From: Acidimicrobiaceae bacterium
GTDB taxonomy: Bacteria > Actinomycetota > Acidimicrobiia > Acidimicrobiales > Aldehydirespiratoraceae
DNA: 54,642 bases
Assembly: GCA_002729125.1 (NCBI GenBank)
Contig: PBTQ01000035.1
Span: forward strand, 1 to 54,642
Direction: 5' to 3'
Shown: positions 1 to 9,242 of the stretch, one piece after another
Layout of the letters: each line of letters opens with the position of its first letter
Position numbering within the stretch: position 1 is the first letter of the stretch
The notes under the pieces: generated by a model
The model's database searches: none
Told to the model about the DNA's origin: nothing
Seen by the model: only the letters and a program-made list of their open reading frames with translations
Position numbers and translations under genes: made by a program

Positions 1-1223
1 ACCAGGCTGAGCACGACGCCCATCGCCACGACCGGCCCTGGGACGGCATAGCCAACGGCGGTGAGCCGCGCAGCGAGGCCAGTCGTTCGACCGGAGACGA
101 ATCGTGACCCGTTGGCGATGAAGATCGACGCGAGCACGCACACGACGGCGGTGAGGAGTGCGAGTTGCAGGGAGTTGCCGAGGAACTCGAGGAAGCGTTC
201 GGTGTTTGGGGTGCCCCTCGGCCCGGTGATCTCTTGGAATGCCCACGACACGAGCTGAAGGGTCGGGGCCAAGAATGCGAGGAGCAGCACGATGCTGCAT
301 ACGGCGAAGGCGGCCCACGCTCGTACGCCCTCGAGGCGACGGTGCCCGAGCCCGGCCGCGGCGCCGCCGGCCTCACCGAAGCGGGCCCGGCCGCGCATGA
401 TGCGCTCGAGCCCGATGATCATCAGCGCAACCACCAACACGAGGGTCGCGAACTCCGATGCGGCGTCACGGTCGAAGGTGCCGCGCCAGATGCGGAAGAC
501 ACCGACCGTCACCGTGTCAACGCCGAAATATTGGACGGTTGCGAAGTCGGTGATCGTCTCCATCATCACGACGGCCACACCGGCGGCGAGTGCCGGTCGA
601 AGCATCGGGATCACGACACGACTCGCTGCCTCGAGCGGGCCGGCTCCGAGGCTTCTTGCAACGTTGTAGGCCGAACCGGCCTGGTCGGCGAGTGCAGCGC
701 GAGCCAACAAGAAGACGTACGGGTAGAGCACCAGCGTGAAGACCACGATCGCGCCGCCCATCGACTCGACCTCGGGAAACCATGCGTCGCGACCGAACCA
801 GTCGCGCCACTGGTTCTGCACCGGCCCGGTGAAACCGAAGACCGACATGGTCACGAACCCGAGCACGTACGACGGCATCGCAAGGGGTGCGACCATCAAC
901 CAACCAAAGGCTTTCGATCCAGGGAAGCGGTAGGCGCTGACGAGCCAGGCGAGGCTGCTGCCGAGGAAAAGGGCGCCGAAGCTCACCCCGATAAGGAGCA
1001 CTGCGGTGTCGACAAATTGGCCGGGCAGGCGCGTGTCCCACTGCTGACGCCAGACGTCGGTTTCGGGATCCAGGATGCTGATCGCGAGGAAGCCGATCGG
1101 AACAACGACCAGTGCAGCGAGCAGGAACGCGCCACCGGGCCAGCCTCGGCGGCTGGCCCGGTCGGCGGCGTTCGTCTTGACCCGGTCGCCGCCCGTCTCT
1201 GCGACGGGCGCTGGAGCGGTCAT
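1..1223 (-). CDS. ABC-type Fe3+ transporter permease (FbpB/AfuB-like), partial, runs off the window start
   Basis: Reverse-strand translation from ATG at 1223 (MTAPAPVAETGGDRVKTNAADRASRRGWPGGAFLLAALVVVPIGFLAISIL...) is open to position 1, with many TM segments and permease-like EAA region (ARSLGAGPLEAASRVVIPMLRPAL). 1 bp from the substrate-binding gene. Missing from the ORF track because it has no stop in the window. Confidence 0.85.
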   Translation of the reverse strand, partial: MTAPAPVAETGGDRVKTNAADRASRRGWPGGAFLLAALVVVPIGFLAISILDPETDVWRQQWDTRLPGQFVDTAVLLIGVSFGALFLGSSLAWLVSAYRFPGSKAFGWLMVAPLAMPSYVLGFVTMSVFGFTGPVQNQWRDWFGRDAWFPEVESMGGAIVVFTLVLYPYVFLLARAALADQAGSAYNVARSLGAGPLEAASRVVIPMLRPALAAGVAVVMMETITDFATVQYFGVDTVTVGVFRIWRGTFDRDAASEFATLVLVVALMIIGLERIMRGRARFGEAGGAAAGLGHRRLEGVRAWAAFAVCSIVLLLAFLAPTLQLVSWAFQEITGPRGTPNTERFLEFLGNSLQLALLTAVVCVLASIFIANGSRFVSGRTTGLAARLTAVGYAVPGPVVAMGVVLSL

Positions 1224-1224
1224 C

Positions 1225-2244
1225 TCACTCGTAGCCAGCCTCGTCGAGCAGACGGACCGCGTCGGCGTTGAGCAGACCCCATTCGGATGCGTTGGTGCTG
1301 TCGCGCACGAACGTCTCGCCGAACTCGTTAGCGATTAAGGCCTCTGGCGTGACGGCGGGGTTTACGGGGTATTCGTTGTTTCCGTCGACGAAGGAGTTCT
1401 GCCCATCAGTGGCCAGCCATTCCAGCAGCTGCTGGGCGAGTTCGGGGTCGTCGGCATTGGCCAATACGCCTGCGCCGGAGATGTTGACGTGCACGCCGCG
1501 GCCGTCCTGGTTGGCCCAGACGAGGCCGACCGGATAAGCGGAGTCCTCGGCGAGTTCGCGGGCCAGGTAGTAGTGGTTTGAGATGCCGGCGTCGCAGCGG
1601 CCGTCGCGGATTGAGTTCAACAAGATGACATCGTTGGACATGATGTAGGAGTTGTCAGCCCATCCAGTGACCAACTCGAGCGCCGAGTCGTAGCCGAGGT
1701 TGCCGATCATGCTGGCGACAAGGGACTGGGTGTAGGCGTTCGACGAGTTGCGCATGCAGACCCGGCCCTCCCATTGAGGCTCGGCGAGTTCCTCGTAGGT
1801 GGTGGGGATCTCGTCAGTGCTGAGCCGCTCGGTCGAGTAGACGATCGTGCGCGCCCGGGCGCTGAGGGCGTACCAGAAGCCATCGGGATCGCGGAGCTCC
1901 GACGGGACCGCCGCATCGAGCACCGGCGAGTCGAGCGAGGCGAACAGCCCCTGCTCGGCCGCGATCGCCAGGTTGCCAGCGTCGACGGTCATGAAAATGT
2001 CGGCTGAGGTGTCGTCGCCCTCTGCCTGGATGCGTTCACGGAGGTCGGCGTCGCGGCCCGAGAGAAACTCGATGCTTATGTCGAACTCCTCAGCGAAGGT
2101 CTCGAACGCAACTTCAAGGTCGTAGTGGCGACCGGTGTAGATCTGAATCGTGTCCTCGGAGTCACTGCCGCAGGCGGACAACGCCAAGGCTCCGGCTGAT
2201 GCAGACAATCCAAACAGGAGCACTCGAAGTTTTGTGGTGTGCAT
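1225..2244 (-). CDS. Fe3+ ABC transporter substrate-binding protein (FbpA/FutA-like lipoprotein)
   Basis: Lipobox LALSACG; IQIYTGRHYDLEVAFETFAEEFDI typical of iron-binding extracellular solute-binding proteins. Confidence 0.88.
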   Translation of the reverse strand: MHTTKLRVLLFGLSASAGALALSACGSDSEDTIQIYTGRHYDLEVAFETFAEEFDISIEFLSGRDADLRERIQAEGDDTSADIFMTVDAGNLAIAAEQGLFASLDSPVLDAAVPSELRDPDGFWYALSARARTIVYSTERLSTDEIPTTYEELAEPQWEGRVCMRNSSNAYTQSLVASMIGNLGYDSALELVTGWADNSYIMSNDVILLNSIRDGRCDAGISNHYYLARELAEDSAYPVGLVWANQDGRGVHVNISGAGVLANADDPELAQQLLEWLATDGQNSFVDGNNEYPVNPAVTPEALIANEFGETFVRDSTNASEWGLLNADAVRLLDEAGYE

Positions 2245-2321
2245 AGGGCGACACGTTATCGACGTCTCAGGTTAAATGAACCAGCAGAATCAAGTCTGCC
2301 TAACATCAGCTTGTGGTTCGC

Positions 2322-2999
2322 TCAGACCCAGCGGCTGGTCCCGAAGCTGTACCCCACCGAACGCACGGTCTGGATCAGGTTGGCGTGCTCCTCGCCGAGC
2401 TTGGAGCGGAGACGCCGCACGTGGACATCAACCGTGCGGGCACCGCCGTAGTAGTCATAGCCCCAGACCCGGCTCAGCAGGGTCTCCCGGGTGAACACCT
2501 TGCCAGGGTGCGAGGCGAGGAACTTCAGGAGCTCGTACTCCATGTAAGTGAGGTCGAGCGGCTTGCCCTCGATGGCGGCCTGGTACGTCTCGAGATTCAT
2601 CCCGAGCGGGCCGTACTCGATGACTTCGGCACGGGCGATCTGGCCGCTGCGGCGGAAGAGGTGCTTGAGGCGCGCCTCGAGTTCTACTGGTTGGAACGGG
2701 TTGAGACAGAAGTCGTCGAAGAGATCTTCGCGGAAGTCCAGCGAGGCGAGATGGCCACCACCGATCAACAACAGCACCGAACCAACGTGGATGTCACCGC
2801 TACGGATCGACCGGCACAGGCGAAAGGCCTCGTCGGGTTCGTTCCCGGCCACGACGACCGCGCCGATCCAGCCGTCAGCGGGCTGTTCGCTGCGCGCCGT
2901 GTCGAGATCGGCCGCTGCCTTCCACGCCCAGCCTCCCAGGTCGAGAGCCTGGGCGAGCTCGGGTTGGGCTGGGGAGGGGAAGACGAGAAGCGGATCCAT
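2322..2999 (-). CDS. GlnR-like / OmpR-family winged-helix response regulator with degenerate receiver
   Basis: C-terminal wHTH (LTYMEYELLKFLASHPGKVFTRETLLSRVWGYDYYGGARTVDVHVRRLRSKLGEEHANLIQTVRSVGYSF). Start taken at MDPLLVF (ATG 2999) because the longer ORF overlaps glnA. Receiver lacks the usual phospho-acceptor Asp. Confidence 0.82.
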   Translation of the reverse strand: MDPLLVFPSPAQPELAQALDLGGWAWKAAADLDTARSEQPADGWIGAVVVAGNEPDEAFRLCRSIRSGDIHVGSVLLLIGGGHLASLDFREDLFDDFCLNPFQPVELEARLKHLFRRSGQIARAEVIEYGPLGMNLETYQAAIEGKPLDLTYMEYELLKFLASHPGKVFTRETLLSRVWGYDYYGGARTVDVHVRRLRSKLGEEHANLIQTVRSVGYSFGTSRWV

Positions 3000-3004
3000 C
3001 GGGT

Positions 3005-4342
3005 TCACCAGTTGCCGAGGTAGCGCTCGAGTTCGAAGGGCGTGACCCTCGACTGGAATTCGGACCACTCGGCCCGCTTGTTGCGGAGGAACCACTCGAA
3101 GACGTGTTCACCGAGCGTGTCGCGGGCGAGCTCGGACTCCTCCATCACGTCGAGCGCCTCGTTGAGCGACCGGGGGAGTGGTTCGACCCCGAGGGCGCGG
3201 CGCTCGCTCTCGGAGAGTTCGAAAAGGTTGGCATCGGTCTCGGGAGGAAGCTCATAACCCTCTTCGATGCCGCGGAGGCCAGCGGCGAGGATCAGCGAGT
3301 AGGCGAGGTACGGGTTGGCGGCACCGTCGAGCGCTCGGTACTCGATACGGGCAGACTCGGGCTTGCCCTTCTTGCGGACCGGCACTCGGATCATGGCCGA
3401 GCGATTGTTGCGGGCCCAGGCAACATACGGCGGTGCCTCGGAGGTCTCGGCCAGGCGCTTGTAGCTGTTGACCAGCTGGTTGGTGATGGCGGTGATCTCC
3501 CGAGCGTGCTTGAGCACGCCGGCGGTGAACTGCTTACCGACGATGGAGAGTCCCCCCTCATCGTCGGCGTCGTGGAAGGCGTTGGTCTCGCCCTCGAAGA
3601 GCGAAAGGTGCGTGTGCATGCCGGAGCCCTGGACGCCGTTCAGCGGCTTCGGCATGAACGTGGCGTACACGCCGCGATCCATGGCGATCTTCTTCACGAC
3701 CAGCCGAAGCGTCATAATGTTGTCCGCCATGCTGAGCGCCTCGGTGTAGCGGAGGTCAATCTCGTGCTGGCTCGGCGAGTCCTCGTGGAACGAGTACTCA
3801 ACAGGGATGCCCATCGCCTCGAGCATGTGAATCGTCGTCTTGCGGAGATCGCTCGACACATCGGCGGTCGTGAGATCGAAATACGAGGCGTGGTCGATCG
3901 GCTTGGGGGCACCACCCTCGGTCTCCCCCGACTCGAAGTAGAAGAACTCCACCTCAGGAGCGGCGAAAAAGGTGTACCCCTTCTCGCGCGCGGCGGTGAG
4001 GTTGCGCTGCAGGATCTGTCGGGGGTCCCCCTCGAATGGGGTGTCATCGAGGCTCTCGATGTTGCAGAACATCCGGCCCGACGGCTCGTCGGCTTTGGCC
4101 CACGGCAACAGTTCGAAGGTGGTGGCGTCGGGGCGGGCGAGGACGTCGGCCTCGTGGACTCGGCTGAAGCCGTCGATGGCGGTGCCGTCGAACTGCACGC
4201 CCTCGTCGAACACCTGCTCAAGTTCGGCTGGCGAGATCGCCACCGATTTGAGCTGACCGAGGACGTCGGTGAACCACAGACGGATGAGGCGGACACCGCG
4301 TTCTTCGACGGTGCGAAGGACGTACTCCTGCTCTCGGCTCAT
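3005..4342 (-). CDS. glnA: Glutamine synthetase type I (GSI)
   Basis: Full-length GSI with FDGTAIDGFSRVHEADVLARPD, MHTHLSLFEG, NSYKRLAETSEAPPYVAWARNNRSAMIRVP. Confidence 0.95.
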   Translation of the reverse strand: MSREQEYVLRTVEERGVRLIRLWFTDVLGQLKSVAISPAELEQVFDEGVQFDGTAIDGFSRVHEADVLARPDATTFELLPWAKADEPSGRMFCNIESLDDTPFEGDPRQILQRNLTAAREKGYTFFAAPEVEFFYFESGETEGGAPKPIDHASYFDLTTADVSSDLRKTTIHMLEAMGIPVEYSFHEDSPSQHEIDLRYTEALSMADNIMTLRLVVKKIAMDRGVYATFMPKPLNGVQGSGMHTHLSLFEGETNAFHDADDEGGLSIVGKQFTAGVLKHAREITAITNQLVNSYKRLAETSEAPPYVAWARNNRSAMIRVPVRKKGKPESARIEYRALDGAANPYLAYSLILAAGLRGIEEGYELPPETDANLFELSESERRALGVEPLPRSLNEALDVMEESELARDTLGEHVFEWFLRNKRAEWSEFQSRVTPFELERYLGNW

Positions 4343-4471
4343 GACGGCTCCTCGTGGACAAGTCCGACACCTCTATGGTGCCGGATTTTCGGCGCAACGC
4401 CGATGCGGCGACTGCGTGGGTTTCCTCAGGGTGCCGGGTTCCTGACAGCACCGCTAGCGCGAAAAGTGTTC

Positions 4472-4493
4472 GTTCACACTCCGTTCACAATTG
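4472..4493 (+). promoter_or_regulatory. Putative PHO-box-like direct repeat (GTTCACACTCC GTTCACAATTG)
   Basis: Two adjacent 11-nt units beginning GTTCACA in the divergent glnA/glnII intergenic region. Confidence 0.5.
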
Positions 4494-4671
4494 AGCAACA
4501 GGTCGGAAATTGGCGGGTGGAACGCTCTTCTTCGAGCGACTTCCGAGTCGCCCATCTCGCCGGTCCTGCCAGGCCGACGAAACCTGAGTGCATTGGTATC
4601 GTCAATGCAGACGTGCGGTCCGATCGCACCCAACCGACACCATCCCTACCCAGAACACAAGGAAATCCCAC

Positions 4672-5685
4672 ATGGCCTACCGGGCTGAATACCTGTGGAT
4701 CGACGGCTCCGAGCCGACTCGAGAGATCCGCTCCAAGACCAAGATCCTCGCTGATGGCGCTACGCCCGGGATCTGGGGCTACGACGGCTCCAGCACCAAC
4801 CAGGCCACTGGCGATAATTCCGACGTTGTCTTGAATCCGGTCTTCCAGTGCCTGGACCCGATTCGTGGCGGCGACAACATCCTCGTGCTCTGCGAGACGT
4901 TGCTCACCAGCGACATGTCGCCGCACCCCACCAACACCCGTGCTGCTGCCGTCAAGGCCATGGAGAAGTACGGCGACCAGGAGCCGTGGTTCGGCCTCGA
5001 GCAGGAGTTCACCCTCCTCGACCCGATCACCGGTTGGCCGGCCGGCTTCCCCGCCGGCGGTTTCCCGGCTCCGCAGGGTCCGTACTACTGCGGTGTCGGT
5101 GCCGTGAAGATCCACGGCCGTGACCTCATCGAAGAGCACACCACGGCGTGCATCGAGGCCGGCCTCGCCATCTCCGGCACCAACGCCGAGGTCATGCCCG
5201 GCCAGTGGGAATTCCAGATTGGCCCGGCTGACACCGTCACCGTCGGTGACCACCTGTGGGTCGCCCGCTACCTCCTCTTCCGTCTGGCTGAAGATCACGG
5301 CGTCGAGGTCTCGATCGAGGCCAAGCCGATGAAGGGCGACTGGAACGGCGCCGGCATGCACACCAACTTTTCGACCCAGGCCATGCGTGAGGGCTACGCC
5401 CCGATTGTCGCCGCCTGCGAGGCGATGGGTGCCGAGGGTGTTCCCGAGATGCACCTCGAGGGCTACGGCGTGGGTATCGAGGATCGTCTCACCGGTGCGC
5501 ACGAGACACAGCGCTTCGATCAATTCAGCTACGGCGTCTCCGACCGCGGTGCTTCGATCCGCATCCCGTGGCAGGTCGCGCAGGACCAGAAGGGCTACAT
5601 CGAGGATCGTCGCCCCAACGCCAACGCCGACCCTTACGTGGTCGCAACGTTGCTGACCAACACGATCGGTGCCGCCTTGGCGTAG
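4672..5685 (+). CDS. glnII: Glutamine synthetase type II (GSII)
   Basis: MAYRAEYLWIDGSEPTREIRSKTKIL...PGIWGYDGSSTNQATG...GDWNGAGMHTNFST, eukaryote-type GSII motifs; ATG at 4672. Confidence 0.93.
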   Translation: MAYRAEYLWIDGSEPTREIRSKTKILADGATPGIWGYDGSSTNQATGDNSDVVLNPVFQCLDPIRGGDNILVLCETLLTSDMSPHPTNTRAAAVKAMEKYGDQEPWFGLEQEFTLLDPITGWPAGFPAGGFPAPQGPYYCGVGAVKIHGRDLIEEHTTACIEAGLAISGTNAEVMPGQWEFQIGPADTVTVGDHLWVARYLLFRLAEDHGVEVSIEAKPMKGDWNGAGMHTNFSTQAMREGYAPIVAACEAMGAEGVPEMHLEGYGVGIEDRLTGAHETQRFDQFSYGVSDRGASIRIPWQVAQDQKGYIEDRRPNANADPYVVATLLTNTIGAALA

Positions 5686-5730
5686 GCGAACAGCGGCAGG
5701 ACGTGTGCCTGCCTGGCAGCAAAGCCTGAA

Positions 5731-5758
5731 CGGAGCCGTGCCCTCGGGTGCGGCTCCG
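5731..5758 (+). terminator. Hairpin downstream of glnII
   Basis: CGGAGCCG-TGCCCTCGGGTG-CGGCTCCG, perfect 8-bp GC-rich stem; no clear T tract. Confidence 0.45.
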
Positions 5759-5881
5759 CAGCGTCTGCGGTCGTGGGTCAGCGCAGCGTTCTCGGGACCC
5801 TTACGGCACACCCTGGTGATGCGCTGACTGGGAGGGAGCATCGAAGCAGTCGGTGGTCGGTCCACGCCGTAGGGTGAAGAC

Positions 5882-7609
5882 GTGGCCGACACGCTTCGCA
5901 TCGCGATCGCCCAACTCAATCCGATCGTCGGAGATCTCGACGGCAACGTCGCCAAGGCTCTCGCCATGGTCGAGCGGGCCGAGGCGGCGGACGCCGACCT
6001 CGTTCTGCTGCCCGAGATGACGATCACGGGCTACCCGCCCGAGGATCTCGTGTTCAAGCCGGGCTTCATCGGTGATGTGCGCGCGTCGCTCGAGAGGTTC
6101 GCCGCCGGAACCGGCCGCTGCGCAGCGGTCGTCGGTTTCGCCGATGGTCCGAGCGATGGCGGAGCCGACGGTGTCTGGAACGCCGCCGCCGTGTGTGCGG
6201 GCGGCAAGATCCACGGCACCTACCACAAGCGCCACCTTCCCAATTACGACGTGTTCGACGAGCTGCGGCACTTCCGTCCTGGTGACGGGCCGTTCGAGCT
6301 CTTCGAGATCGCAGGTGTGCCCGTCGGCGTCACGATCTGTGAGGACTCGTGGATCCCTGACGGGCCGGTCAACCAGCTCGCCCATGGAGGTGCCCGCATC
6401 GTAGTGAACATCAACGGTTCGCCGTTCCGGGTCGGCAAGCAGCACACCCGTGAGCACGTCATGTCAAAGCGAGTCGAGGAGACGGGTATCCCAATCGTCT
6501 ACGCGAACCTTGTCGGCGGGCAGGACGAACTCGTCTTCGACGGTGGATCATTCGCCGTTTCGCCGTCGGCTGACGGGCCGGTCGTCACCGCTCGCTGCGC
6601 AAGCTTCGTCGAGTCGCTCGAAGTCTTCGACACCGCCGCGCCTGATTGCGGCCCCACGCACGACCGCTATCCGACGATCTCGGTCACGCCGGCGGTTGCC
6701 CACATCCGGACTCTGATGGCTGCTCCCATCGCAGAGCCGCTTGACGAACTCGCCGAGATCTGGAAAAGCCTCGTCCTCGGAGCTGGCGACTACGTGCGCA
6801 AGTCCGGGTTCACCAAGGCCTGCCTTGGGCTCTCCGGTGGCATCGATTCGTCGATCGTCGCCGTCGTCGCCGCTGAAGCGCTCGGCCCCGAGAACGTCTT
6901 CGGCGTGCTGATGCCCTCTCGCTACTCGAGCGACCACTCGCTCTCCGACGCCGAACAACTTGCAACGAACCTCGGTATCACCACCTATACCGTTCCGATC
7001 GAACCGGCTCATGAGGCCTTCACCGGGATGCTCGCGCCGAACCTTGCCGATCAGCAGATCGACGTCGGCGATCTCACCGATCAGAACCTGCAGTCTCGTA
7101 TCCGCGGCGTGATCTTGATGGCGATAGCCAATGAGCACGGTTGGCTCGTGCTCACGACCGGCAACAAGTCCGAGGCAGCGGTCGGCTATTCCACGATGTA
7201 CGGCGACACCGCTGGCGCCTACGCCGTGATCCGCGACATCTGGAAACTCACCGTCTATGACCTGTGCACTTGGCGCAACGAGGTCGCCGGTCGAGCGATC
7301 ATCCCGACCAATGTGCTGACCAAGCCGCCATCGGCCGAACTCAAGCCTGATCAGCGCGACGATCAGTCGCTGCCCGACTACGAGGTCCTCGATCCGATTC
7401 TGCAGGCGTACGTCGAGGGCGACCACACCGTCGCCGAAATCCTGGCGATGGACATCAAGGGCGCCGATCCAAAGATCGTGCAGCGGGTGTGTCGCCTGGT
7501 CGACATCGCCGAATTCAAGCGCCGCCAGACCCCGCTCGGCACCCGTGTCACCGGCAGGGCATTCGGACGTGATCGGCGGGTTCCCGTCATCAATCGGTAC
7601 CGCGGATGA
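5882..7609 (+). CDS. nadE: Glutamine-dependent NAD+ synthetase
   Basis: N-terminal nitrilase-like domain plus SGGIDSS synthetase domain; GTG start. Confidence 0.95.
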   Translation: MADTLRIAIAQLNPIVGDLDGNVAKALAMVERAEAADADLVLLPEMTITGYPPEDLVFKPGFIGDVRASLERFAAGTGRCAAVVGFADGPSDGGADGVWNAAAVCAGGKIHGTYHKRHLPNYDVFDELRHFRPGDGPFELFEIAGVPVGVTICEDSWIPDGPVNQLAHGGARIVVNINGSPFRVGKQHTREHVMSKRVEETGIPIVYANLVGGQDELVFDGGSFAVSPSADGPVVTARCASFVESLEVFDTAAPDCGPTHDRYPTISVTPAVAHIRTLMAAPIAEPLDELAEIWKSLVLGAGDYVRKSGFTKACLGLSGGIDSSIVAVVAAEALGPENVFGVLMPSRYSSDHSLSDAEQLATNLGITTYTVPIEPAHEAFTGMLAPNLADQQIDVGDLTDQNLQSRIRGVILMAIANEHGWLVLTTGNKSEAAVGYSTMYGDTAGAYAVIRDIWKLTVYDLCTWRNEVAGRAIIPTNVLTKPPSAELKPDQRDDQSLPDYEVLDPILQAYVEGDHTVAEILAMDIKGADPKIVQRVCRLVDIAEFKRRQTPLGTRVTGRAFGRDRRVPVINRYRG

Positions 7610-7711
7610 GCGACTCGACCCACGTTGTCGAAAACATGGTCTCGCCCGACAGTTGTTCGCAGCCGCGCGATGGGTACGCTGCCCCACGGCGGCTGTGTGA
7701 GGAGGTCTTCG

Positions 7712-8650
7712 GTGGCGAAGGAACGCGTTGAACGAGATGAAGAAGACCTCGTTCGGCTCTACCTGACCGATATTGGCCAGTACCCCCTGCTGACGAAGGA
7801 AGATGAAGTCCGCCTCGCTCAGGCCATCGAGGCAGGCTCCGAGGCGCGTGCCGAGTTCGAGAGCATCGACACCGAACTGACCCCCGCCAAGAAGCGCGAA
7901 CTTCGTCGAGCCATGCAGAAGGGCGAGCAGGCCGAGCGTACGTTCGTGCAGTCGAACCTGCGCCTCGTCGTCTCGATCGCTAAGAAGTACCAGGCCTCGG
8001 GCCTGCCGCTGCTCGACCTCATCCAGGAGGGCAACCTCGGTCTGATGCACGCCGTCGAGAAGTTCGACTGGCGCAAGGGCTTCAAGTTCTCCACGTACGC
8101 CACCTGGTGGATCCGTCAGGCGATCACTCGTGGTATCGCCAACACCGGCCGCACCATCCGCTTGCCCGTGCACGCCGGCGACACCCTTGCTCGCCTCCAG
8201 AAGGCTCGTGCCCGCCTGGAGCTGAAGTACGGCCGTCCGGCCACCCTTTCCGAACTCGCCGCCGAGGTCGAGATGCCGGAAGAGAAGGTCACCGAGGCGC
8301 TTCGCTTTGCCGCCGAGCCGTTGTCGCTCTCCGAGCCGTTGCGCGAAGACGGCGACGCCGAACTCGGTGACGTGGTCGAGGACCGTGGCGCTGACTCACC
8401 CTTTGAAGTGGCGGCCACGGCGCTGCTCCCCGAGGAAATCGCTCGCCTGCTCGCTCCGCTCGACGAGCGAGAGCGCGAAATCTTGAAGCTCCGCTTCGGT
8501 CTCGACCGAGGCGAGCCTCGCACCCTCGAAGAGGTCGGCGAGCACTTCAATCTCACCCGTGAGCGCATTCGTCAGATCGAGGCCCGGGCGATGTCGAAGC
8601 TGCGTCATCCGTCGTCTGACACGGGCGCCCGTGATCTGCTGAGCGTCTGA
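7712..8650 (+). CDS. RNA polymerase sigma-70 factor (RpoD/HrdB-like, group 1/2)
   Basis: Regions 2-4: NLRLVVSIAKKYQ..GLPLLDLIQEGNLGLMHAVEKFDWRKGFKFSTYATWWIRQAI and LTRERIRQIEARAMSKLRHP. GTG start at 7712 after GAGGAGG. Confidence 0.93.
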   Translation: MAKERVERDEEDLVRLYLTDIGQYPLLTKEDEVRLAQAIEAGSEARAEFESIDTELTPAKKRELRRAMQKGEQAERTFVQSNLRLVVSIAKKYQASGLPLLDLIQEGNLGLMHAVEKFDWRKGFKFSTYATWWIRQAITRGIANTGRTIRLPVHAGDTLARLQKARARLELKYGRPATLSELAAEVEMPEEKVTEALRFAAEPLSLSEPLREDGDAELGDVVEDRGADSPFEVAATALLPEEIARLLAPLDEREREILKLRFGLDRGEPRTLEEVGEHFNLTRERIRQIEARAMSKLRHPSSDTGARDLLSV

Positions 8651-8655
8651 TCCCT

Positions 8656-9189
8656 TTGGGGGTCCGGGCAGCGCTCGGCTACCAGCACAAGGCGGGCAAT
8701 CTGGTTTACAGCGCCATGCGTTCGGTGGCGGGCCCAAAGCCGGGTGCCATCTTCTTTTCGAAGACGATCCAGCCGATCGACGGCGCCGTTCAAAAGCTCA
8801 CCGGCAACACGACGACCGCCACCGAACTGTTGGCCGGTCTGCCAGTCGTCTACCTCACGACGGTTGGCTGCAAGTCCGGCCAGCCGCGCCGCACACCCTT
8901 GATCGCCGTGCCGATCGGCGACGACCTCGCCTTGCTCGGCACCAACTTCCGCGGCAAGCGGACACCGAGCTGGGTCTTCAACCTCGTTGCCGAACCGCAC
9001 GTGAAACTGGGGTACCGCACCGCCGAGATCGATGTGGTGGCACGCTACGCCACTGCCGATGAGTTCGAAGCCGTGTTCGCAGCCGCGGGTTCGATTTATG
9101 GCGGCTACACGAAGTACCGCGAGCGGGTCGACGGACGTGACATTCGGGTTTTCTTGCTCGAACAGGCCCGAACGCACCCGGCCACTTGA
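8656..9189 (+). CDS. Nitroreductase-family / deazaflavin (F420)-dependent oxidoreductase (DDN-like)
   Basis: LTTVGCKSGQPRRTPLIAVPIGDDLALLGTNFRGKRTPSWVFNLVAEPHVKL typical of the DDN family; TTG start in the track, start uncertain. Confidence 0.8.
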   Translation: MGVRAALGYQHKAGNLVYSAMRSVAGPKPGAIFFSKTIQPIDGAVQKLTGNTTTATELLAGLPVVYLTTVGCKSGQPRRTPLIAVPIGDDLALLGTNFRGKRTPSWVFNLVAEPHVKLGYRTAEIDVVARYATADEFEAVFAAAGSIYGGYTKYRERVDGRDIRVFLLEQARTHPAT

Positions 9190-9242
9190 CAGCGCCCCCG
9201 AGCCTGCCGCTCCCGCGACTCGCGCCCGGGCGGGAGAGCGGG

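Noticed and set aside
165-1271. 368-aa plus-strand ORF at window start
   Set aside because: Antisense to the partial iron permease, whose reverse-strand frame reads as a clear membrane permease.
3104-4834. 576-aa plus-strand ORF opposite glnA
   Set aside because: Antisense shadow ORF typical of high-GC codon bias; the glnA frame has strong family identity.
4474-6027. 517-aa minus-strand ORF opposite glnII/nadE
   Set aside because: Antisense of well supported genes; low-complexity, no recognisable domain.
6548-8173. 541-aa minus-strand ORF opposite nadE and sigma factor
   Set aside because: Shadow ORF; both plus-strand genes are unambiguous.
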